From the NCBI GenBank assembly GCA_001805565.1, contig MHGM01000008.1:19896-28222 (forward strand): a stretch of 8,327 nt of DNA, given 5' to 3'. Position 1 is the stretch's first letter. Every line of letters begins with the position of its first letter. This DNA is from Omnitrophica WOR_2 bacterium RIFCSPHIGHO2_01_FULL_52_10 (GTDB taxonomy: Bacteria > Omnitrophota > Gorgyraeia > Zapsychrales > Zapsychraceae). The notes beneath the pieces were generated by a model. The model was not told where the DNA came from and did not search any database. It worked only from the letters and a program-made list of their open reading frames with translations. Shown here one piece after another: positions 1 through 6,898 of this stretch. The position numbers were made by a program, and so were the translations under genes.

Positions 1-197
1 GTTTTCACGGCGATTATTCCAACTGTGGAATCACGGCGACGTGCCACATCATCGCGCCGATGCTGAACCTTAATGAGAAGCTCAACAAATTGTTTGCCGA
101 GATCATGGTAACGGACTTGATCGAGTCCAAGCATCATAGGGAAAAAGGTATCCGGCAGAAAACGATCGTTAAAGAAGCGGGCGCACACAGCGAGTAG
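1..197 (+). CDS. Rrf2/IscR-family Fe-S-responsive transcriptional regulator, C-terminal part (5' truncated)
   Basis: An open frame read from base 3 runs 64 codons to a TAG at 195-197; its start lies outside the window. The visible part has Cys8 and Cys14 with five residues between them, followed by a helical stretch (about residues 15-43) containing LNEKLNKLF and then VTDLIES. This matches the C-terminal half of Rrf2 proteins such as IscR, where three cysteines spaced C-x5-C-x5-C hold a [2Fe-2S] cluster, and the helix after the last cysteine ends in a TL-x-(D/E)L segment. The first cysteine and the DNA-binding winged helix would lie upstream. The gene ends 18 bases before sufB, so it is probably the first gene of the SUF operon and may repress it when clusters are plentiful, as known Rrf2 regulators of isc/suf operons do. 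Family assignment is fairly firm; the regulatory role is inferred from position. Confidence 0.75.
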   Translation, partial: FHGDYSNCGITATCHIIAPMLNLNEKLNKLFAEIMVTDLIESKHHREKGIRQKTIVKEAGAHSE

Positions 198-215
198 CGT
201 CTTAATAAGGAAACC

Positions 216-1688
216 ATGCGTAAAGAAGAAACAAAATTGCTGAATGAAAAGACCATCGAGGAAAATGTCCTCACCAGCCGGGATTACAAGTACGGTTTCT
301 ACACGGACATTGAGACCGACCGTATCCCTAAAGGGCTTAGCGAGGACACGATCCGGCTTATTTCGAAGAAGAAAAATGAGCCCGATTGGATGCTCGAGTG
401 GCGGCTGAAGGCGTACCGGCATTGGTTGACGATGAAAGAACCCCATTGGCCCAATTTCAAATACGGCCCGATCGACTATCAGGGGGTCAGCTACTACAGC
501 GCGCCCAAAAAGGCGGGACAGGGACCCAAAAGCATTGAAGAGGTTGATCCCGAACTGCGCAAGGCCTTTGAAAAATTGGGCATCCCGCTGGGCGAGCAAA
601 AGCGCCTGACCGGGGTCGCGGTCGACGCGGTCTTTGACAGTGTTTCCGTTGGAACAACGCACCAGGCGGAGCTGGCCAAACAGGGGATCATTTTCTGCTC
701 GATGTCGGAGGCCATCGTCCATCACGGCGATCTGGTCAAGAAATATATGGGTTCCGTCGTGCCGTATTCGGATAATTTTTTTGCGGCGCTCAACGCCGCG
801 GTCTTTAGCGACGGGTCGTTCTGTTGCATTCCCAAAGGCGTGAAGTGTCCTTTGGAATTGTCGACGTATTTCCGGATCAATGCCGCCGAATCCGGGCAGT
901 TTGAGCGTACGCTCATTGTGGCCGAAGAGGGAAGCTACGTCAGTTATCTCGAAGGTTGCACGGCGCCGATGCGCGATGAAAATCAATTGCACGCGGCGGT
1001 CGTGGAATTGATTGCTTTTGACGACGCCCAGATCAAATATTCGACCGTCCAGAACTGGTATTCCGGCGACAAGGAAGGCCGCGGCGGTATTTATAATTTT
1101 GTGACCAAGCGCGGCAAGTGTCTGGGCCGGCGTTCCAAAATTTCCTGGACGCAGGTCGAGGCCGGAGCGGCGATCACCTGGAAATACCCGAGCTGTATCC
1201 TGCAGGGGGATGATTCCGTTGGAGAATTTTATTCGGTGGCCCTGACCAATCACCGGATGCAGGCGGACACGGGGACGAAGATGATCCATATCGGGAAAAG
1301 GACGACGAGCACCATCATCTCCAAAGGGATCTCTTCGGATGAGTCCAACAATAATTATCGGGGGCTGGTCAAGATCATGCCTTCGGCCGACAGGGCGCGG
1401 AATTTTTCCCAATGCGACTCCATGCTGGTTGGCAACAAATGCAGCGCCAACACATTTCCGTATATCGAGGTCAAAAACTCGACCGCCACACTGGAGCACG
1501 AGGCCTCGACCTCCAGGATCAACGCCGAACAGGTGTTCTACCTCAAATCGCGCGGGCTGGACATGGAGGCCGCGATCTCCCTTATCATTAACGGATTCTG
1601 CAAAGAGGTCTTTAACGAGCTCCCGATGGAATTTGCCGTCGAGGCTGTGCGGCTCCTGCAAATGAAGCTAGAAGGGAGTGTTGGATAA
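216..1688 (+). CDS. sufB: Fe-S cluster assembly scaffold SufB
   Basis: SufB is the scaffold subunit of the cytoplasmic SufBC2D complex, on which new Fe-S clusters form from iron and SufS-derived sulfur. The 490-residue product is close to the usual length (E. coli 495) and matches the family end to end: [14 protein letters not shown] near 54-67, EPHWP, the FFAALNAAV core near 188-196, and the closing [19 protein letters not shown]. Cys400 in QCDSML corresponds to E. coli Cys405, Glu427-His428-Glu429 to residues 432-434, and Cys248 in EGCTAP to Cys254, so the sulfur-transfer and cluster-forming residues are present. The CxxCxxxC motif near residue 100 of E. coli SufB is missing; lysine, alanine and glycine stand there instead. 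The ATG is preceded by AAGGA (207-211) with a short 4-base gap. It is first of the structural suf genes, directly behind the regulator. Confidence 0.98.
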   Translation: MRKEETKLLNEKTIEENVLTSRDYKYGFYTDIETDRIPKGLSEDTIRLISKKKNEPDWMLEWRLKAYRHWLTMKEPHWPNFKYGPIDYQGVSYYSAPKKAGQGPKSIEEVDPELRKAFEKLGIPLGEQKRLTGVAVDAVFDSVSVGTTHQAELAKQGIIFCSMSEAIVHHGDLVKKYMGSVVPYSDNFFAALNAAVFSDGSFCCIPKGVKCPLELSTYFRINAAESGQFERTLIVAEEGSYVSYLEGCTAPMRDENQLHAAVVELIAFDDAQIKYSTVQNWYSGDKEGRGGIYNFVTKRGKCLGRRSKISWTQVEAGAAITWKYPSCILQGDDSVGEFYSVALTNHRMQADTGTKMIHIGKRTTSTIISKGISSDESNNNYRGLVKIMPSADRARNFSQCDSMLVGNKCSANTFPYIEVKNSTATLEHEASTSRINAEQVFYLKSRGLDMEAAISLIINGFCKEVFNELPMEFAVEAVRLLQMKLEGSVG

Positions 1689-1691
1689 AAA

Positions 1692-1757
1692 AGTCGTCAG
1701 TCATCAGCTTTTAGTCGTCAGTCGCATCTGGCGACTGACGACTGAAGTCTGATGACT
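1692..1757. repeat. Long intergenic hairpin between sufB and sufC
   Basis: This inverted repeat fills most of the 91-base gap. The inner arms, 1713-1725 and 1731-1743, pair perfectly over 13 bp around a 5-base loop (ATCTG). The outer arms, 1699-1707 and 1749-1757, pair perfectly over 9 bp. The five bases between them pair with two G-U pairs and one mismatch, giving a nearly continuous 27-bp stem. The 11-base word AGTCGTCAGTC occurs at 1692-1702 and again at 1713-1723. No T-run follows, and the sufC ribosome site (AAAGG, 1768-1772) lies outside the stem. It could be a dispersed REP/MITE-like element, a processing or stability hairpin that adjusts SufB relative to SufC, or a partial attenuator. 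The structure is directly visible; the role is unknown. Confidence 0.8.
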
Positions 1758-1779
1758 AAGTTAATAGAAAGGCTACACA

Positions 1780-2535
1780 ATGTTCGAGATCAAGAATCTG
1801 CACGTCAAAATCAACGACACCGAGATCCTGCGCGGGATTGATCTGAAGGTTAACGCCGGCGAGGTACACGCCATCATGGGGCCCAACGGTTCCGGCAAAT
1901 CGACGTTGGCAAAGGTCATCGCCGGGCATCCCGATTATGAAGTGACGGAAGGCGAGATTCTTTATGAAGTGAATTTCAAGAAGATCAATGTCCTCGAGAT
2001 GGAGCCGGAAGAGCGCGCCCAGGAAGGGATATTCCTGGCGTTCCAGTATCCGGTGGAGATCCCGGGGGTGGGCATGTCGGCGTTCTTGCGCGCGGCCTTC
2101 AACGCCTTGTGCCGTCATCAGGGCGCCGAGGAAATGGACCCGATGGATTTTGACGTATTCTTACGCAAGAAAATGAAACTGCTGGCCATGGATGAGAAGT
2201 TCATTAACCGTCCGGTCAACGTGGATTTTTCCGGCGGTGAGAAGAAACGTAACGAAATCATGCAAATGGCCGTTTTGAATCCGCGTTTTGCCGTGCTGGA
2301 TGAAACGGATTCGGGGCTCGATATCGATTCGATGCGTATTGTTGCCGACGGGGTCAACAAGCTCAAGAACAAGAACAACGCCATGCTGGTCATCACCCAT
2401 TATCAGCGGCTTTTGAATTATGTTATTCCGGACTTTGTCCACATCCTGGTCGACGGCAAGATCGTCAAGTCTTCCGGGAAAGAGCTGGCCCTGGAGGTCG
2501 AAGATCAAGGGTATGACTGGTTGAGCAAGAAATGA
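1780..2535 (+). CDS. sufC: Fe-S cluster assembly ATPase SufC
   Basis: SufC is the ABC-type ATPase of the cytoplasmic SufBC2D complex; ATP-driven dimerisation of two SufC subunits opens the SufB-SufD pair for cluster assembly. The 251-residue protein shows the full nucleotide-binding set: Walker A GPNGSGKS at 34-41, Q-loop Gln89 in AFQYP, signature SGGE at 151-154 followed by KKRNE, Walker B AVLDE at 171-175 with catalytic Glu175, D-loop SGLD at 178-181, and switch His207 in ITHYQR. The SGGEKKRNE and DETDSGLDID sequences are typical of SufC rather than of transporter ATPases, and there are no membrane segments. The ATG has AAAGG seven bases upstream. The stop codon overlaps the sufD start as ATGA, so SufC and SufD are probably translationally coupled. 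Upstream, the hairpin repeat separates it from sufB. Confidence 0.98.
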   Translation: MFEIKNLHVKINDTEILRGIDLKVNAGEVHAIMGPNGSGKSTLAKVIAGHPDYEVTEGEILYEVNFKKINVLEMEPEERAQEGIFLAFQYPVEIPGVGMSAFLRAAFNALCRHQGAEEMDPMDFDVFLRKKMKLLAMDEKFINRPVNVDFSGGEKKRNEIMQMAVLNPRFAVLDETDSGLDIDSMRIVADGVNKLKNKNNAMLVITHYQRLLNYVIPDFVHILVDGKIVKSSGKELALEVEDQGYDWLSKK

Positions 2536-3899
2536 CAGATACGATGATCGCACCAACAGAAAAAAATAGCCTGTTTATGGAACAGCTCGATACGCTCACC
2601 GGGCCGCTCAAAGGTGAAAAATCCCCGGGATGGGTCGCTCAGTTACGGGAAGAAGGGCTGACGCGTTTTCGTAAATTAGGGATCCCGACGGTCAAAGACG
2701 AGGAATGGAAGTACACCAACCTTTCCGCCGTGGCCGGACACCGCTACACGCTGAGCGCGAAATCTGCTTTGAGCCCCGCGCAGCGTAAAGACATCCTCAA
2801 GCGGTATTGCGGCAAGGCGGACGTGAACATCGTTTTTGTCAACGGCGCGTTCGACAAGGAGCTGTCGAATCTCGGAAAAATTCCTCCCCAAGGAAGCCTA
2901 CCGGCAGTCGGGATTGAGGTTTCGACGCTGCAGGAGGCCGCGAAGAACGATCCGGCGGCGGTGCAGGAAATTTGGGCGCATTACGATCCGCAGAAAGATT
3001 CCGCGTTCGTGGCCCTGAACAAGGCGCTCACGCAGGAAGGTGTTTATATCCACATTAAGGATAAGATCATCGCGAACCAGCTGATCTGTATCCTTCATGT
3101 GACCGAAGCCCCGGGTGAACAGATCGCCACGTTTCCGCACGCATTTATCCGGCTGGGCAAATCCAGCGAGGCGAGCGTTCTGGAAACCCACGTTGGATTA
3201 AACGACGAAAACATTTATCTGGCCGACCCGCTGACCGATGTGTTTTTGGAAGAAAACGCGACGCTGCATTATGTCAAAGCTCAAAAGGAAAGCCTCAAGG
3301 CGTATCATGTCGGTACCACGCGTGTTTGGCAAAAGAGAGATTCGACGTTCAACGGCTTTTCGCTGGTCGCCGGAGCGTTGATCACCCGCAATAATCTTGA
3401 TGTTGTCATTAACGGCGAAGGGGCCGCGGCGTTCTTAAACGGCCTCTACAGCGTGTATAAGAATCAGCACGTGGACAACCACACCTCGGTCGACCACCGC
3501 GTGCCCAAGGCGACGAGCAATCAGCTTTATAAGGGAGTGCTGAATGACGCGGCGCGGGCGGTTTTTAACGGCAAGATCTTCGTTCAGCCGATCGCGCAGC
3601 AGACCAATTCCTATCAGCTTAACAAGAATTTATTGCTGGGCAAGGACTGTCAGGTGGACACCAAGCCCCAGTTGGAGATTTTTGCCGACGACGTCAAATG
3701 CACGCACGGCGCCACCATCGGCCAGCTTAACGAAGACGAGATCTTTTATCTGCAGGCGCGCGGCGTGCCGCGCAAAATCGCGACACGGATTCTCACGCAG
3801 GGCTTTGTCGATGACATTTTAAACCGTCTGACGCGCGACTCCGTCCGGGAACAAGCCGCCCGGATGGTCGCTCCCAGCCTTGAGGTCTTGGAAGGATGA
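2532..3899 (+). CDS. sufD: Fe-S cluster assembly protein SufD
   Basis: SufD is the SufB paralogue that completes the SufBC2D scaffold and is needed for iron entry and for the SufB-SufD interface where the cluster is thought to form. The 455-residue product has a poorly conserved helical N-terminal part containing DEEWKYTNLS (57-65), a beta-helical core, and the diagnostic C-terminal block: ARAVFNGKIFVQPIAQQT from 341, QLNKNLLLG at 362-370, VDTKPQLEIFADD at 375-387, then KCTHGATIGQL. His392 in that last motif corresponds to E. coli His360, which faces the SufB cysteine. The length is somewhat above E. coli SufD (423). The start overlaps the sufC stop by four bases; an ATG four codons later is an alternative start, but the overlap favours the first one. 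Confidence 0.97.
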   Translation: MTDTMIAPTEKNSLFMEQLDTLTGPLKGEKSPGWVAQLREEGLTRFRKLGIPTVKDEEWKYTNLSAVAGHRYTLSAKSALSPAQRKDILKRYCGKADVNIVFVNGAFDKELSNLGKIPPQGSLPAVGIEVSTLQEAAKNDPAAVQEIWAHYDPQKDSAFVALNKALTQEGVYIHIKDKIIANQLICILHVTEAPGEQIATFPHAFIRLGKSSEASVLETHVGLNDENIYLADPLTDVFLEENATLHYVKAQKESLKAYHVGTTRVWQKRDSTFNGFSLVAGALITRNNLDVVINGEGAAAFLNGLYSVYKNQHVDNHTSVDHRVPKATSNQLYKGVLNDAARAVFNGKIFVQPIAQQTNSYQLNKNLLLGKDCQVDTKPQLEIFADDVKCTHGATIGQLNEDEIFYLQARGVPRKIATRILTQGFVDDILNRLTRDSVREQAARMVAPSLEVLEG

Positions 3900-3903
3900 A
3901 GGC

Positions 3904-3960
3904 CGCCCCGTCAGTTTTGAAAGGGCGAGCCTCGTCATTTCGTTCCAGAACAGGAAATGA
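3904..3960. other. sufD-sufS gap with two weak stem-loops
   Basis: The 83-base gap contains two short inverted repeats: CGCCC at 3904-3908 with GGGCG at 3923-3927, and TCATTTC at 3935-3941 with GAAATGA at 3954-3960, the latter extended by GTT/AAC with a small bulge. Neither is followed by a T-run, so neither is a convincing terminator. They are followed by the strong ribosome site GGGAGGT (3972-3978) of sufS. The gap probably belongs to one transcript with light structure, and no promoter is evident. Confidence 0.35.
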
Positions 3961-3982
3961 GGAAAAATGACGGGAGGTCGTC

Positions 3983-5203
3983 ATGGATCTTGATGTCAAA
4001 AGAATCCGGCAGGATTTTCCCAACCTTCACGTTAGTGTGCACGGCAAACCCCTGGTTTATTTTGATAACGCCGCCACCACCTTCAAGCCGTGCTCTATCG
4101 CGGCAGCGATGGCTGTCTATTACCAAAAATATACCTCCAACGTCCATCGCGGGATCCACGAATTAAGCGAAAAGGCGACCGCCGCCTATGAAGGAACGCG
4201 CGGCAAAGTGCAGGGATTCCTCAACGCGCGCGATTCCCAGGAGATCATCTTTACCCGGGGGACGACCGAATCGATCAACCTCGTCGCTTATAGTTACGGC
4301 CGGCATTTTCTTAAAAAAGGTGATGAGATCCTCATTTCCGAGATGGAGCACCATTCCAATATCGTACCCTGGCAGATGCTTTGCGAAGAAAAAGGGTGCG
4401 TCCTTAAGGTCATTCCCTTTAACGATCAAGGTGAGTTGCTCTACGAAGAATTCGAGCGGCTTCTAACGGCGAAAACCAAACTGCTTTCTATTGTGTACAT
4501 CTCCAATTCACTGGGCACGATCAATCCGGTTAAGAAGATGATCAAGGCCGCGCACGCGCGCGGCGCGCTCGTTTTGGTTGACGCGGCGCAGACCGTCGGC
4601 CACCGCCGGGTCGACGTGCAGGATCTGGATTGCGACTTTTTAGCCTTCTCCGGGCACAAGCTTTTTGGCCCTACCGGGGTCGGTGTTCTCTACGGCAAGG
4701 CGGCACTGCTCAATAAAATGCCGCCGTTTCACGGCGGGGGCGATATGATCAGCTCCGTCACTTTCGAGAAAACGACCTACAACACGCTGCCTTATAAATT
4801 CGAAGCCGGAACACCGGCGGTCGCCGAAGTCATCGGTCTGGGCGCGGCGATCGACTACGTTCTCTCCATCGGGTTCGAGCGCATCGAGGTCTACGAGCAA
4901 AGTCTTCTGGAATACGGGACCCGCGCCCTGCAAAAGGTGCCGGGGTTGAAATTGATCGGCACCGCCAAAGAAAAGGTCGCGGTATTGTCATTCATTTTGC
5001 CCGGCGTGCACGCGCACGATATCGGCACTCTGGTCAACGATGAAGGCATCGCGATCCGCACCGGACACCATTGCACCCAGCCGGTGATGAAACATTTCGG
5101 TGTGCCGGCCACCTCGCGCGCGTCGTTGTCATTTTATAATACAACCGCCGAAATTGACCGTCTGGTCGAGGCGCTTTTGAAGGTAAAGGAAGTGTTCCCC
5201 TGA
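3983..5203 (+). CDS. sufS: Cysteine desulfurase SufS (class II, PLP-dependent)
   Basis: SufS converts L-cysteine to L-alanine and holds the released sulfur as a persulfide on an active-site cysteine, passing it to SufU. The 406-residue protein has a fold-type I aminotransferase layout. Visible residues include FDNAAT at 27-32, RGTTESIN near 92-99, His123 in EMEHHSN stacking on PLP, Asp200 and Gln203 in VDAAQ, the PLP lysine Lys226 in SGHK, and the catalytic Cys364 in RTGHHCTQP, followed by the substrate-binding arginine in TSRAS. Length and the positions of His123, Lys226 and Cys364 match what I know for E. coli SufS. The short, ordered region around the cysteine marks class II (SufS/CsdA) rather than IscS/NifS. 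GGGAGGT lies a few bases before the ATG and fixes the start. It overlaps sufU by one base (TGATG). Confidence 0.98.
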   Translation: MDLDVKRIRQDFPNLHVSVHGKPLVYFDNAATTFKPCSIAAAMAVYYQKYTSNVHRGIHELSEKATAAYEGTRGKVQGFLNARDSQEIIFTRGTTESINLVAYSYGRHFLKKGDEILISEMEHHSNIVPWQMLCEEKGCVLKVIPFNDQGELLYEEFERLLTAKTKLLSIVYISNSLGTINPVKKMIKAAHARGALVLVDAAQTVGHRRVDVQDLDCDFLAFSGHKLFGPTGVGVLYGKAALLNKMPPFHGGGDMISSVTFEKTTYNTLPYKFEAGTPAVAEVIGLGAAIDYVLSIGFERIEVYEQSLLEYGTRALQKVPGLKLIGTAKEKVAVLSFILPGVHAHDIGTLVNDEGIAIRTGHHCTQPVMKHFGVPATSRASLSFYNTTAEIDRLVEALLKVKEVFP

Positions 5204-5661
5204 TGTATGACAGCCGCAGCGAACTGTATCAACAGGTCATCATTGAGCACAATCAAAGCCCGCGGAATTTCCGCAAGATCCCCGGCGCGACCCATGATGC
5301 CGAGGGGTACAATCCCTTGTGCGGGGATCATTTGCATGTTTATGTGCATGTGCAGGAACCGGGCAGTGTGATCGATGACGTTTCCTTCGAGGGCGACGGT
5401 TGCGCGATCTCCAAGGCGTCGGCCTCGCTGATGACGACCAGCCTTAAGGGCAAAACGCGCCAGGAGGTGGAGGTTTTATTCGACCAGTTCCATCGTTTGA
5501 TCAAAGGCGAACTGCATCCCGACAAAGATCCCAATGTTTTAGGCAAGCTTTCGGTTTTTTCCGGTATCTGGCATTTCCCGGCGCGCGTCAAATGCGCGAG
5601 TCTTTCCTGGCATACGATGAAGGGCGCTTTGGATAAAGTAAAGACGGTAACAACAGAGTAA
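5203..5661 (+). CDS. sufU: Zinc-dependent sulfurtransferase SufU (IscU/NifU-N family)
   Basis: SufU accepts the persulfide sulfur from SufS and carries it toward SufBCD. In Bacillus-type systems it binds zinc and acts as the SufS partner rather than as a scaffold. The 152-residue product begins with the typical LYQQVIIEHNQSPRNF helix. The metal ligands are Cys40 and Asp42 in NPLCGDHL, Cys67 in GDGCAISKASASLM, and Cys131 in RVKCASLSWHTM. The roughly 60-residue distance from Cys67 to Cys131 includes the extra insertion that separates SufU from scaffold IscU, and the LPPVK-type HscA site of IscU is absent (HFPARVK stands there). Its start overlaps the sufS stop by one base, a strong sign of coupling and of functional pairing. 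It takes the place held by sufE in E. coli. Confidence 0.95.
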   Translation: MYDSRSELYQQVIIEHNQSPRNFRKIPGATHDAEGYNPLCGDHLHVYVHVQEPGSVIDDVSFEGDGCAISKASASLMTTSLKGKTRQEVEVLFDQFHRLIKGELHPDKDPNVLGKLSVFSGIWHFPARVKCASLSWHTMKGALDKVKTVTTE

Positions 5662-5720
5662 TCGTCGCTTGTATCTCGTCGCTCGTATTTCGTAGACGAG
5701 ATACGAAATACGAGATACGC
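5662..5720. repeat. Intergenic inverted repeat with alternative pairings, sufU-moaA
   Basis: Immediately after the sufU stop, arms 5682-5693 and 5703-5714 pair perfectly over 12 bp around a 9-base loop. A competing perfect 10-bp pairing joins 5671-5680 with 5695-5704, and a third (9 bp) joins 5671-5679 with 5710-5718. These cannot all form together. A 13-base direct repeat with one difference lies at 5662-5674 and 5676-5688. The element ends 10 bases before the moaA ATG, with no T-run. It resembles the sufB-sufC hairpin in design (nested arms made from repeated short words) but not in sequence. It may be a dispersed repeat or an attenuator or translation-control structure for moaA. The structure is seen; the role is unknown. 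Confidence 0.75.
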
Positions 5721-5730
5721 AGATAATTTG

Positions 5731-6756
5731 ATGATTAAAAATTTTCTTCAAGATGCTTTTCATAGACCGCTGCGCGATCTGCGCATTTCGGTCATCGACC
5801 GCTGTAATTTTCGTTGCACCTATTGTATGCCGGATAAAGAAGACGCCCGGCATTTTTCCTTCTTAAAACCTCAAGAGTGGCTTAGTTTTGAGGAGATCAT
5901 CCGTTTGACGAAACTTTTTGTTGCTGCCGGGGTGACCAAGATCCGTTTGACCGGAGGTGAGCCTTTGCTGCGTCCGAATTTAGTCGAGCTCGTCGGCAAG
6001 TTGCGCGCGATTGAGGGCATCAGGGATCTGGCCCTCACCACGAACGGTTCTTTGCTGTCGCGCTACGCCCACGATCTAAAAGATGCCGGATTGGACCGCA
6101 TCACGGTCAGCCTGGACACCCTCGATGCCAGGTTTTTCCATCAGATGAACGGGAATAAGGGGGACCTGAAAAAAGTTCTGGAAGGTATTGAAATTTGCGA
6201 AGGGATCGGGTTTGAGACGATCAAGATCAATGTTGTCCTTCAGCGAGGCGTCAATGACCACAGCGTCATGGACCTCGTGTGGTATTTTAAGGGTCGCAAA
6301 CCGGTTTTACGTTTTATCGAATATATGGACGTGGGTAACTGCAACCACTGGGATCTGCGCTACGTTGTCCCCACGCGCGAGCTCGTGGATTTGATCAATG
6401 AGCAGCTTCCCTTGCGGCCGCTGGCGGCCAAAGAGTTTGGCGAAGTCGCCGCGCGTTACGAATTTGTCGATGGCAGCGGGGAGGTGGGATTTATCTCGTC
6501 CGTAACACAGCCTTTTTGCGGCACCTGCACGCGCGGGCGTATTTCAGCGGAGGGGAAAATGTATACGTGTCTTTTTGCCGGCGATGGAGTGGATTTGCGT
6601 GCGCCTTTACGTCAGGGTGCAGACGATGCGCAGTTATCGGCGCTTATTCAAAGTGTCTGGCAAAAACGCGCCGACCGCTATTCCGAACTGCGCGCCCAAA
6701 TCCGCAAACACACACCGCATACACATAAAGTTGAAATGTTCCAAATCGGAGGCTAA
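5731..6756 (+). CDS. moaA: GTP 3',8-cyclase MoaA (molybdenum cofactor biosynthesis)
   Basis: MoaA is the cytoplasmic radical SAM enzyme that, with MoaC, turns GTP into cyclic pyranopterin monophosphate, the first step to molybdenum cofactor. From the ATG at 5731 the product is 341 residues. It shows the radical SAM cluster motif Cys25-x3-Cys29-x2-Cys32 in DRCNFRCTYC, the SAM-binding GGEP at 75-78, and the second [4Fe-4S] motif Cys263-x2-Cys266-x13-Cys280 with the arginines of TRGR between them. It ends in the conserved Gly-Gly pair (340-341) that MoaA needs for catalysis. A TTG directly before the ATG (5728) is a possible start adding one residue; no clear Shine-Dalgarno is seen for either. 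The gene follows sufU by 69 bases on the same strand, so it may be read with the SUF operon, which supplies the clusters it needs. Confidence 0.97.
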   Translation: MIKNFLQDAFHRPLRDLRISVIDRCNFRCTYCMPDKEDARHFSFLKPQEWLSFEEIIRLTKLFVAAGVTKIRLTGGEPLLRPNLVELVGKLRAIEGIRDLALTTNGSLLSRYAHDLKDAGLDRITVSLDTLDARFFHQMNGNKGDLKKVLEGIEICEGIGFETIKINVVLQRGVNDHSVMDLVWYFKGRKPVLRFIEYMDVGNCNHWDLRYVVPTRELVDLINEQLPLRPLAAKEFGEVAARYEFVDGSGEVGFISSVTQPFCGTCTRGRISAEGKMYTCLFAGDGVDLRAPLRQGADDAQLSALIQSVWQKRADRYSELRAQIRKHTPHTHKVEMFQIGG

Positions 6757-6782
6757 ATGAATCTCATTTAGCCTCCGATTTG
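6742..6782 (+). terminator. Perfect 19-bp hairpin spanning the moaA stop codon, possible terminator
   Basis: Arms 6742-6760 and 6764-6782 are perfect reverse complements with a 3-base loop (ATC). The left arm contains the last four codons of moaA (Gln-Ile-Gly-Gly) and its TAA. The right arm is therefore an exact inverted copy of the gene's end. The next bases are C/G-rich with no T-run, so it is not a textbook intrinsic terminator, but such a stem could stop polymerase, protect the 3' end, or be read from both sides in this convergent gap. Confidence 0.5.
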
Positions 6783-6793
6783 CCCCGGCGCTT

Positions 6794-6815
6794 TGTTTCG
6801 GCCGCGGCCGAAACA
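6794..6815. repeat. Perfect 22-bp palindrome in the convergent gap
   Basis: The 11-base half-site TGTTTCGGCCG (6794-6804) is followed without any loop by its exact reverse complement (6805-6815); the centre is CGGCCGCGGCCG. With no loop it would fold poorly as RNA except by leaving a few central bases unpaired, so it could be a dimeric protein site, part of a two-way terminator region, or chance plus foldback mutation. It lies 11 bases beyond the moaA hairpin. Confidence 0.55.
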
Positions 6816-6861
6816 GCAAGGGCGACCTCGGATGGAAGTAATCCCTCGTATAAACGCTTGA

Positions 6862-6898
6862 AAATTTCGCTCAAAAATTTTCTGCGCATACTTCGGGA
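6862..6898. other. AT-rich part of the convergent gap with AAATTT words
   Basis: AAATTT occurs at 6862-6867 and 6875-6880, and further copies lie at 6900-6905, 6922-6927 and 6940-6945, so five copies fall within 84 bases. Composition here is clearly richer in A+T than in the flanking genes. I see no gene, tRNA or promoter pair that I would defend. Short frames crossing this gap on either strand have no recognisable domain. Confidence 0.4.

Noticed and set aside
1756..2118. 120-codon open frame on the - strand across the sufC start
   Set aside because: It lies antisense to the clearly coding sufC 5' half, has no recognisable motif, and ends in the hairpin repeat.
2161..2556. 131-codon open frame on the - strand over the sufC 3' end
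   Set aside because: It is antisense to conserved SufC motifs (Walker B, H-loop); no domain is recognisable.
1692..5720. The two intergenic repeats as a CRISPR array or insertion-sequence ends
   Set aside because: They are single hairpins of different sequence 4 kb apart, with no spacers, no transposase, and intact genes between them.
5728..5730. TTG as the moaA start
   Set aside because: It would add only one residue in front of an ATG and has no better ribosome site; the ATG at 5731 is simpler, though the TTG cannot be excluded.
5539..5853. 104-codon - strand frame across sufU, the repeat and the moaA start
   Set aside because: It is antisense to two well-supported genes, and its middle is translated from the hairpin repeat.
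6816..6860. Possible decayed tRNA (a GGAAGTAATCCC stretch slightly like a T-arm)
   Set aside because: No acceptor stem, anticodon arm or GTTCGA loop can be built; the likeness is too slight.
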